From Saccoglossus kowalevskii (Eukaryota; Hemichordata; Enteropneusta; Harrimaniidae): DNA of 57,176 bases. A program made the translations under genes and the position numbers. Below the pieces are notes generated by a model. It saw nothing but the letters and a program-made list of their open reading frames with translations, did not search any database and was not told the origin of the DNA. The stretch covers positions 202,058 through 259,233 of the forward strand of contig NW_003158227.1 in NCBI RefSeq assembly GCF_000003605.2. Reading direction: 5' to 3'. Of this stretch, positions 37,701-49,700 are shown piece by piece. Position 1 is the first letter of the stretch; each line of letters begins with the position of its first letter.

Positions 37701-40700
37701 TACACGTGATGAACACAAAATTGCAAGTCACTGATGCATGTCGTTTTGTCTGGCTGTTTGATTTAAAATGGCTGTCTGGAGGCCATTTTGTTCATGTATG
37801 CATGTCCTTGACTGACTTTGTTCAATGTTAACATTAGCATGTTTACTATTTGCAAATCTAACCAATTAATACAGGTAAGCCTTCATGGATGTTGAAAAGT
37901 TTTAATTTTTAATGTAGAATTTTGTAATTGCGCTATATATAATAAACTTCAAACCTATAGATATGCATGCAAAAGATAGTAAATCACTTAGTGCATTCAA
38001 GTGCAATTCAACCAAATATGAAATGGGGACTACATCATTAACACTAACTTTTGAACATACATTAAAAGGATATTCAATATTGGCTTGACTTCAACATAAG
38101 TGATTTTGGTGAGTGATTTCAACTGTTAAATAAATACACAAAAAACATTTTGGTATATCGTTAATCTATACATGAAGAAGATATTTCAATAAATTTTGCA
38201 TTTACAGATCTCAAACTCACAGCAGCTTCTTCTCACTGTAGGCTGGCATGACAGAAATAAACCAATGATCCATTTCTCTTCTGATATTAAAGGAAACACT
38301 GAGGACACAAACAGCATGAGGGGAGAGTTCATGGTCTTGATCTGATAGGATATGCTAATATACCACATATTTGGTGTGGCCTGGGTTTGCATATGCTGCT
38401 GAGTGAACAGTGAACTATGGGAATTGAAATGTCACCTTCCCTGGTGGGAGGGGAACACTCTAACCTGTGTACTATGCCCACATATTAAAACCTGCTGACT
38501 TTGTTATGTATTAGCTTGTTTAACAGTCTTAGTTTCTCCCCTGAAACTGCTCTTTTAATTCATGAGGGTGTAAAAGTAATTATTGTCAGCCCTGAAGTTC
38601 TGAATGTTGACATTTCATGGACAATGATGCGTTTGTGCTGGCTTTTAAGAAGGTCTTGAATAATGAGACTTTCTGGTTGACTAAATCTAACGATTCCAGA
38701 CTGCATGCCAGCGGGTTCCTCAAACAGATCCTTGTAAACTTTGAATGATATCCTGTCTTCCTTTACACACTGTCCAATCAGGCATACTTGCGTAGATTTC
38801 CTGTGTATGTACATTTATTTTCCTGTGTTTACTTCATTTCTCAAAACATAGTCAGTAGTTACGGTAGGCTGAACTGTATTTGCTCTATTAATAGCACATG
38901 CACTTACATAAATAACTGAGATGTTATTATCGTTTTAATAATTCATTATACAATAAATGCAAAATTTTAAATAGTACATGTATTTTAACTATACACTTTA
39001 CAGATAAAATACCGGTACTACATGCCCTCTGTCCAATTTCTGGGATCTAATTACCGATAGACAAACTTTCTATTCCTTCTGTCGTTCATGCTTACTCACT
39101 CTGTTAGAGTTAGAATTGAACTTTCAACTCTTTCAACTTGAAATATTGGTTGGTCAGGAAATACCCTTGAGACTCAAATAGGCAAAGTGCATGCAAAAAG
39201 TCAGTACCACCCATTAAAACACTAAAGAGGCTTCAAAAGGTCTTTTTAGTGAGAGAATAATGAGGTCTTTGAGTTCTCTTCCATTAAAAGTGGCAATAAA
39301 TGCTTCATCCGATTTGTTTTCAAGTAAACTTGAGTTTACATATTTGATTGTCAGTGAGCAAGCTCATGAAAGCATTTCAATAAAAGTATTTGGTGAGGAA
39401 AGGAAATATACTGATATCTCAAGAACCACTTGTCAGATTTTGAGATAATGCACACACCTGATTAGTTTTTGTGTGGAAATGCAATGTATGTGCATAATAA
39501 TTAACTAACTTGAATAATAATTTAACTCTTTTTTAGCTTTTTCATGATAACAGGTGTTAAGAATTATCTAATAACTGTGCTTACAATGATATTACAAAAA
39601 TAACAAGTATTAATAAAAAAAAAATAACAACACTATTTTAATACCATGCTCCCTTTCAGGTAATTGGAAATCTAACTTTTCTAGAACATACTGCATGTCC
39701 CTGTGGCACTCAAACATAGTAAAATCAAATATGGGTTGAATAACAGATTCTATTATGCTTCTCAGATATTAATAGAAACCTGCTTATATGTATTAAACGT
39801 ATATTTGTTACTTAAAATAAAGTTGTGTTGTAGGTTTTGTTCTTGATGGATTATAAACTGTTAATTATTAAAATGTAACAAATTTATACATGTGTTCTTG
39901 CCGTTGCTATTTACAAAACATTCCTGTTCAATACAGGATTGTGGTCAAACATTTTATTTCAAGTGTACAAATATTTGTGCTTCCCAGGAGTTGGCACTGG
40001 CATCTTGAAAAACAACAGACTGTGTTAGGAATTTGCTTTTCTTCTCATGTTTCAAATTTCAAAGCCAACTGTGTACCACCATTTGGTGGGCTCCTTGATG
40101 ACAGGATTTATTTTCTTCCACAAGTTAACGTTTTTAAAGGCATAAGCTGCATTGATAATTTTTAATCCCCTGGAAAACAAATTTATTACTAGAGACACCA
40201 TATTTACTCTATTAGTAGTGCACTTACATAAATTACAGAGGTAGGTCTATGGTCAAAATAAGTAATACTTGATCAACAAGTACATAATAAATTTTTTGTC
40301 TATATACATATCTATTGGAGATGCACTCCTAATAAGGGGTAATACGATATGTAAGAAATATGAAAACAACAATAACTTAAAGTTTTCTCTAAATTTCACT
40401 AGGGCAATGTGTGGTTGATTACATGAATTGTATATTAGTATATGTTATATAATTCATTTGATAACAATTGTCATAATGCATTTGATGTTATTATATTGTC
40501 TAATTCAGTATCTTTGTCTTCTTTTTTTTGTTCACAGCAACAATATCAGAAGAATGACAAATANNNNNNNNNNNNNNNNNNNNNNNNNNNNNNNNNNNNN
40601 NNNNNNNNNNNNNATCAGCAAGTTGAGTAAGTGGTAATTGTCATCTCAGCTGCTTTTATCACAGGTAAGTAACTATGAAAAAATTTGTCTCCTGACGTCA

Positions 40701-43700
40701 AAAACTTTCAGGTGGTGTGTCTGTGTTAGTTAATCTACAATCCTCTGTTTGTATGTGTAATTTATACACATCGTGAGGCCAAAAATAAAATGGTTTCTCT
40801 TAATCGCATGTAAGTTTGATGTTGTTTTTTTGCTAGTCTAAAAATTTTTTTAAAAATAATTATGTATGTCATTGCACTGAAAAATCTGTTTTGAAAGGGC
40901 TAAGGAAACAATTTTAATTGGTCAATTTGAGATTCAACAAACATGACAAAACTTTCATCCTCAACTCCTTTCAACCTCATATGAGGCAAAATGAATGAGG
41001 TCGGAATTTGCTATGGATGATTGTTGGTGGTGTCATAACTCCAATGTTTATCTATGTCTGACTCGTACATTGAAATGGTGCTCTTCTTGAATGGATTTCA
41101 GGAGATCTACCACAATACCCACTTGATTTATACTGCATATGCACATATAACATGTGTCCCAATTGATTATTGTGGTATAGTTATACAATGTATAGAGGTA
41201 ACCAATTTATGACAGAGAGTAGCAAATGCATACCACCTACACTGAGATGAGCCAATGAATTACCATGAAATGTTAATGTGTATGCTAATAGCATTCAAGG
41301 TACTCAGAAACATGAATGTGGATTCTCAAATAAGCTGGGCATAAAAAAAAAAGTCAACTACAAATATTAGAAGTACCCGGTACATGAACTCCTGGAATTG
41401 GACTAGCTACTACAAACATGATTGTCTTTTCCATTGGCTCTAAGCCAGATTTAAAATGACAAAATACAATAAGTGGTCATATCATACCCCTATGAGCACT
41501 CAACAGGAAATAATGGTTACTTATGGAGCTGAGGTCTGGTAAAAATATGAGGTGTGCAGTAGACATAAACGATGCTCCAAAAGTGGAGATTCATCCCCTT
41601 CAACATATGAGAGGTGTAAAAACAAAATTATACTGCAAATTTTATAGTTTTAGAGATGTTAGAGTTTAATTTTTTCTCCTGAGAAACTATTCCAAATAGA
41701 TAAACATTTTGGCCATTTGCAACATTGTAACATGTTAAAATTACACCGTAAAGTTGATGGGCCAGGAGAAAGCTTCTTTAATTGCAATTGTAATTTGTAA
41801 ATTACAGAAAAAACAAAAAAGGTCATATTTTGAAGACTCGACATTAAACAGAATTGTGTATATCATGTAATTTTTGGTTTATATTGCACTTCCATTGGAG
41901 ATGTACTTCTAATAGGAGTAATTTTGGTTGTAGGGTCTGTGAAACATAGAACTTGCACAGTACCGGTAGTATATGCCAGATATTGAGAGCCTGAGGCCTC
42001 TATATTATAAAGGTACATGTTACTGCAAGTCTCAGAAGTATTGGGGCAGCCAATTTAGAAACTCGGTAGCGAATTGGCTAACTGCTCTGATTTTGACTAA
42101 ACGGTTGGCTTTCGAATCTAGCTAGCGAGTTTGCAAATTGGCTGCCCCAATACTTTTGAGACTTCATGTAATAAGCTATGCTGATAAATTAGAACAAGCT
42201 GCACAAATGCAGACAATATTTCATTAATTGTCAACCATTAAATGACTTCACCATAAACAGACGCCAATTTGAAGTAAACATCGATAAACTCATGGTTGTT
42301 TGTCAAGTTCAAAAGAATTCAGTTGACCTATACAGTACTGTAAAATCTGTATTACAAGCCACGGCTTCAATTATACAATGCAACAGAGGGGATGCGGCTT
42401 CTATTAGAGCATCTACACATATGAGAATGATGAATTTTTGGTTCTCAATTATTGAAAAAGAATTGGTGCGACTTCTATTAGAGATTTTACGGTACATCAA
42501 TTTCAGGTGAATATCGATGCACATATAAAATTCTGTCTTCAACAAACAGACTTCAGAAGTCCCCAACTTATTTTGTTTTCAATGTTTGATTCCATGTTAA
42601 TATCACACCTGATACATCTGTATCCAGTGGGGCATTTGTCACTTTCTATAACAAATAACCTGCTTTGTTCATTCAGTAGAGTGACCATGGTTATTATTGG
42701 TTGCAATCCGGGGTGTTGCTGCCCCAAAAAATAAAATACTTGCATGTGAGAACAACCTTGATCTGAAAATAGTCTGCTTACTAATAAATGACTGTTTTCA
42801 ACCAAGAAACTGTCTAATCCTAATCGATGGGCACTGTTTTAAAAAGAAAAAAACTAGTAAATGTGGACAGTTTAGAATAAGAAACAGGTTCTTTCCTTGT
42901 GATTGTGAACAAATCTAGATGCAAACTGTTTCCTTTAAAAAGTTAGCATTATATTTAGAACAGTGGGCATAAGGCAAAGAGTGGTATATTAAATTTTAAG
43001 AGAAGTTAATTCAATAATCGGAATTACAGTGCTATTAAACTCTTATTAATTGCCACTGAGATTCCAGAAAAAACAGCATGTGCAGATAGTTTGCATTTTT
43101 GTCATGCGTTGATATTTTACATTCCTAATTATTATTAAATGAATACAGGTTCATTAAATTTTGACTTATGTGCCTTGGAAAGTTATTTATACTTGATATG
43201 GTAAGATATATTGCCTTAATGATGAGTGAAATTGAAACAGGTGTATGTTTGGATTGTTGCCATCATGCCATGATGCTACTGCAAGTCGGGTAACATACTG
43301 GAAACTGACCCTATAATGCTTGTAGGATCATACTTTAAATTGAAACACATGCAGGTCAGATCAGATATTTCAGTGATGACCTGCTTTGGTCTCAAATACC
43401 ATCTAAGTATTAATTATGCTATACATGCTGCTTGAAACATTTCTTTGGAATTCACTATTAAACCATGATGTGAAATATTTTGCCATTTACTGTACATGAA
43501 TATATAATAATGATAAAGATTACTTTGTACAAACAATGTAATTGCCTATAAATTGTATACTTTGTGAGGGTGTGAAATTCATATTTCAGAGTTACATAAT
43601 TCTGACCAACATATAACTTATAAAATGCAAACGTTTGTTAAAACTAATCATTGTAGGACAAGTGAATTTATTCAAGGCAGTAAAAACCAGTCCACTCATA

Positions 43701-46700
43701 TATTCAAGAATACTAGAAAAAACAATTTCTTCCTAAGTCTTACTCACTTGTTAGTTCTTTCTGATTGGTTGACACAGCCTCTGAGTATAATTTGCATAAT
43801 ATAATTGTTCAGATGTGCATGTCATTAGAAGCTTGTGTTTCTGTGGCAATTATATTAAGTGTAAACCAGAGGTTAATATGATCTTGTTTCTTCTTATCTA
43901 CGAGTGATCAGTTGAAATTTGAATATGATCATTTGGAATTCTGACTGTTCTGTTGAGGGTGACAAAAGTAGACAGAGATAATGAAACTGTCAAAGACATT
44001 GTGAACATATCTAAAGCCACATTTGATGTAGTACGGTAATACCGCAAAATAATGGCTCTGGTGATAAAACGTTAAGAAATGTCTTGCATACCTAAACTGT
44101 TCCAATATTTCAATTTGCTCAAACCCCTTACAAATCAGATGTCTCTATGCATTCCAGCTAATGTAAAACAGAGAAAAAAAACAAGACTGGAATCATTCAG
44201 TCAATTAAAATGATCCTAATAAATTGTAAAGATTCTACTCGTGTTCGGAAATGCCATTTTTTTTAAAAAAAAGTGTCAGGCATGACTCCCACTGATTTAG
44301 TGATGTCAGTTGCTTTTATTAAGAAGTCAAGGCAAAAATCCAGATGTTCATAAAACACAATCTAACATCTGTGTCTTCATGTCCACATTCTCGATAAATT
44401 ACAAAAATAATTGCAATGCTTTTCTTTATTTGTCCTTGTGAAGTCACAGCTTTCTCATGAATCTTTGAACATGAAAATTACACCACTATTATAAATTCTT
44501 ACAACCATGCTCATAACATGTACAACCTGCTTGCATGCTGACTAACGGAACAAAACAGGAAATTAATGTCAAAGTTATAAACTTTTTAGGATGTAGAATT
44601 GATACTGAGATACCAGGTGAGGTCACACTTCCCTTTACTTCTGTGTAGAATTGACACTGAGATACCAGGTGAGGTCACACTTCCCTTTACTTCTGTGTAG
44701 AATTGACACTGAGATACCAGGTGAGGTCACACTTCCCTTTACTTCTGTGTAGAATTGACACTGAGATACCAGGTGAGGTCACACTTCCCTTTACTTCTGT
44801 GTAGAATTGACACTGAGATACCAGGTGAGGTCACACTTCCCTTTACTTCTGTGTAGAATTGACACTGAGATACCAGGTGAGGTCACACTTCCCTTTACTT
44901 CTGTGTAGAATTGACACTGAGATACCAGGTGAGGTTACACTTCCCTTTACTTCTGTGTAGAATTGACACTGAGATACCAGGTGAGGTCACACTTCCCTTT
45001 ACTTCTGTGTAGAATTGACACTGAGATACCAGGTGAGGTCACACTTCCCTTTACTTCTGTGTAGAAATGACACTGAGATACCAGGTGAGGTCACACTCCC
45101 CTTTACTTCTGTGTAGAATTGACACTGAGATACCAGGTGAGGTCACACTTCCCTTTACTTCTGTGTAGAATTGACACTGAGATACCAGGTGAGGTCACAC
45201 TTCCCTTTACTTCTGTGTAGAATTGACACTGAGATACCAGGTGAGGTCACACTTCCCTTTACTTCTGTGTAGAATTGACACTGAGATACCAGGTGAGGTC
45301 ACACTTCCCTTTACTTCTGTGTAGAATTGACACTGAGATACCAGGTGAGGTCACACTTCCCTTTACTTCTGTGTAGAATTGACACTGAGATACCAGGTGA
45401 GGTCACACTTCCCTTTACTTCTGTGTAGAAATGACAACTGTTGAATCTTGCAGTGTTAAAAGAAATCAATCATTATTTATATCCATATTAGTGTATCATT
45501 CAAAACCAGCTAGAGAGATTCTAACTGCAAAGTCGTTTGGGATTGACCATGTTTTGCATTACTATAGTAGTACCTGGGTTCATATGATCAAGTATAGCAA
45601 ATTATTTTTCATCAGTCCTAGTATCAACACCTGTAAACATACTTTCAAATATATTTCTACATGTAACCTCCGATGGTCGATGTGAATGTAAATACAAAGT
45701 CATGTGATTGTTAGATCTTTCAGTAAACTTGAATACCCTGTTTCAAATGATCAAGGTATACTGGTTAGACAAATGAACATAGGCAGTTTCCCATCAGTGG
45801 GTCTTGAACAGTACTATGAACAACATTTAAAAGCAAGACTTTTTTACTAGAGGTAATCATCCTCCATAGGGTCAGCATGTGTTCTTATTTTCAGGTTCAC
45901 ATTATGAATACTGTATATATTATTGTATGATTATTAGTATAATATTATTCTTTGGTGAATGGTTTTTAAAAAAATTAATAGACATTAGTGTGCACTGTTC
46001 AGACAACCCTCTTTTCACTCAACAAAAATTAATAATTAGTGAAGTGTATCTTGTTATTTGAGAAAGTATGTGTTTATTTAATACAGTCAATATGCTGATG
46101 TTTTGGAATTCTTACATTCTAACCTTTTAGAAACCCTTCACCATCACCCACTATTAGCTGCCAAGATGTTATGATAAATTACATTTTATTATATTCCTTG
46201 TCTATCGAACAGCTTTTTCTTCCAAGATGCATTCCAACATTCCTTTGTGAGATATCAAATTGTTTGATTTAATTCACTCCCATAAATATGTGCTTTTTGA
46301 TGTATGTGTATATATAATTGCAACAAATTAAAGGAAACAGGAGTATAACTGCCTATGTGAAACCCCAGTGACACTGCCAAACCCAGGCTTTGCAGAGAAT
46401 GTTTACAAGAGGTTTGTGAAAGTGTTTTATGGCAGTACAATGTCCCAATATATATTAATTTATTATGGTTTGACCTGTATGTGTATGCATCTTGGACATG
46501 CCTTGACTGATCACATTCAAACATCATACATCTATTTGTTTTATGATCTGATTCAATAGGCCCAAAATCAAGCATTCCTCCATTCCACATGGATTTCATT
46601 TATGATTGGTACATTGATGTACATTAAACATAATGCAATCCTGATGCATCTTATTTTGTTTTTTATAGCGGATTCTGGTGGCTATTTTTGTTTTACCGGT

Positions 46701-49700
46701 AATTTGGGTCAAAAGCTATATCTCTGGTTTTACCAATCATGTTCAAACTTCAAAAATTAAAAATGGACAAATGATAGAAATTTTGTAGTATCGAATGCTG
46801 TTCTGAAACCATACCTTTACTGATTGCCATCAAATTTTACGACCACATTTTACATCATATTACACTTACTGATTCATTTGTTTCAAGTTTTGATTCAAAG
46901 TAAAAATGAGGCATTTCAGTATAGAAGAAAGAGGTTATTACATTCTATTGCTTTGATATTACATATATAGGTACTACATGTAGACCTCTCTCAGATTTGT
47001 TCATTTCGTGACGATATCTTCAATTATCTAATTTTGATGAATATTTTAGTCATTTTTGGTGAATGAAAAGTGATATTTTCGAATTATTGTTGAAAACAGC
47101 AAGTCTGATTGCTTTGATACTATACATATTGTTCATTTTCTGATGATATCTTCAGTTCTTTAATTGAAATGTGCATTGCTAACAGCGGAGCTATATCAGT
47201 CGATAGACTGCTTGTTCACAAAAAGTGATAGTATGCCTGGCACTGTACACATTTACTTCAAGCAGCTTTGTGTAAAATGTGGCAAATGATCAAAAATTTA
47301 AACGATGATATCCCAAGTAAGTTGTTATTGCCATATTGATTTTTGATACTTTCTCCACACAGTTCAAATCGCACAAATGAAATATTTGCAACGCCCCTCA
47401 CACAGTATATAGAATGGAATGTTTGAGGCAACCTCGAAAAGGTCTATTTGTTTTAGTTTAAATTAAGTAATCCACTGTTTGAAGTTTTTATAAATGGTCA
47501 GAGTCATTTCAAAGCTTAGACTACAAAGTCGTGGTAGCATATATTTAGCATAATTAGCAACATTCCATGTGCTTTTAATGGCATAGCACTGCTTATTTTA
47601 TGTTGGTCACTAGTTCATCAACATTCTTTGCCTACAAAGTTACAAACAGATGAACTAGGCTTTGAAGCTCCATCTGTTGTATTTAATGATGCATTAACTA
47701 ATCTTGTATACTAATAAAGGTTGGCCCGAGGAAACAAGAGGTGTAGACAGAATGTTAAACAAGAAAAATTATGGACAGCCAATATGAAAAACTTAATCAT
47801 TGTTTAGCTGTGAGTGAAAATAGCCACTAATACTGTGAAATACTTTATTTTCGCTGGAATTAATTATTTTTACTGATTTTTGATGAGTTTAATGTGAAAT
47901 ATAGGAAAAAAAGTATATTCACTGGATTTTATTTACACGGAATCATCCCTTCAACGAAAATAGCAAAAATAAATTCCAAGCGAAAATAAAGTATTCTACA
48001 GTTGGTTGTTGTAATGGTTTGTCCCATCTTCAGTGTTTGGAGCTGCATTGCCTATTTGAATGACATTGTTTAGACATTTTTCATTTTGTCACATTGTCTG
48101 TTCGAATGACATTGTTTACACATTTTTCATTTTGTCACATTGTCTGTTCGAATGACATTGTTTACACATTTTTCATTTTGTCACATTGTCTGTTTGAATG
48201 ACTTTGTTTACACATTTGTCATTTCGTCACACAAAGCAATTGTTTGCTAGGGAGCCTGATTTATATGAATGATATTGGCAAGTTAGTGAGATAGATGTTC
48301 ATGTGAAAATGAAAAAAATAAATAACTACTTCAAATTTATAAGCATATAACCAACCTCGCTGAACATGTATAATATGCAAATTATACATTGACATGAAGT
48401 TTGACGCCCTCTATATTATTCAAATTAAAAAGTTTTTGTTTTATATTAATTAAAAACATACTAATAATTTGTATTATTCTGTTATGGCTTCAAGTTGGTT
48501 GGCAATAGAACAGTATTAGACAAATTTTGAATTGTCAGTATATAGGTGGGTATTCATGAATTTTCAAAACAGTTTGCTTCTGGATGGAGTAATGAACTGT
48601 ATAAACTTTGATAGCTTAGCATTGAACCATGTTGTAATTAATGAATGTGAAGTATGAATCATGTACCAGGTTCATAAGATGCCAAGGTCAGATCAGTATC
48701 TGGGTATTGCTTGCATTCTCATGGTTTTCAATTCTAAGAGAGCAGTATCTCATTAGTGACTTTCTTCAATTCAGATGAGATATATTGATGGATCAAGTTA
48801 CTCTGGTGTCAATTCAAATTGAGTTTGTCTAAATAATAATTCCAATATAAATTAGCTAATATCTAGTGCAGCCCTAATACATGGTTAGTTAAGGATTGAA
48901 ATCTATCTAATTTACATTGATCAATAAGCTGAATTTTATATCTGATATCTTAGACATCAAACGACAGATGTACAATCCAAATATATTCATTTTGGTAATG
49001 TTTTTAGAATTTTCTGTTAGTACATGTATTATAAACTTCAATTCTATGAATCAGTTTGCTTTTATGTTGTGCATTTCAAATGGCAGAGCTATATTTGCTG
49101 GCTTGTTTAATAGCCTTGTTTTACATTTTTAATAAGTCCCCGTTTGGACGCAGTCCGAAAATGAAGATTTACGGAATTACCTCTTTGCACGTGTCCATGT
49201 GTCTGTGCGTCCAAACCTACATCTTAGACATGCCTGAACCAATTGCATTCAAACTTAACACATGCATCATATGCATAATATTATACATTTGCTCATCAAC
49301 ATTAACAATCTGATTCAAGATGGCCAATTATTGGCCATTTTGTGGTGAAAAATCATCAAAATCAAGCATTTTTGGCATTCCGGAACTGGGTTTTGGTCAT
49401 TTGTATTTTGTTCAAACTTAGTATATATACATTAGACATTATTGGTCCCTGCTCGTCATTTTGTTTTCACATCGGATTTGAAATGGCTGACTGGCGGCCA
49501 TTTTGTTTTAATGAATGAGGTTCTAGAGCCGTATCTCTCAATATGAACAAGTACTTGTTTGATTAAATACAAGATGACAGAACGTCAACCTTTTTAATGT
49601 TAAAAATCATCATAATCAACCATCTGGATCTATATCTTTGACATGTTTATGTTCCAACTATATTACTATAAACAAAACTATATATTTTAAATTTTATAAC

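Larger units (their letters stand above)
19907..40537. other. 20.6 kb intron of the alpha-2-like gene
   Basis: It holds dispersed repeats (20693, 21723, 24630, 25240, 27290, 28935, 30624, 30940, 37041, 37720, 38874, 39410, 40202) and scattered coding-like ORFs that I cannot assign (23959-24228 plus; 33215-33487, 33876-34035 and 38560-38814 minus). No collagen exon was found on either strand. Poly-G near 36650 and TATG-type microsatellite near 37078-37132 are also present. Confidence 0.6.

Noticed and set aside
39890-39960. [10 protein letters not shown] as the missing 7S cysteine exon
   Set aside because: No acceptor just upstream, no Gly-X-Y afterwards and no fitting donor; chance cysteine codons.
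42060-42135. tRNA or tRNA-derived SINE
   Set aside because: A/B-box-like words are present, but the T-arm does not pair and the sequence is better explained as the centre of a hairpin element.
42690-42735. [11 protein letters not shown] as a 7S-like cysteine cluster
   Set aside because: It ends in a stop right after the cysteines, with no splice donor in frame.
44593-45430. CRISPR-like array (regular 52-bp spacing)
   Set aside because: Units are contiguous and nearly identical throughout, with no variable spacers, and the window is animal DNA. It is a minisatellite.
45655-45690. DGRCECKYK as a possible 7S exon piece
   Set aside because: The frame stops shortly after, there is no Gly-X-Y, and there are no usable splice sites around it.
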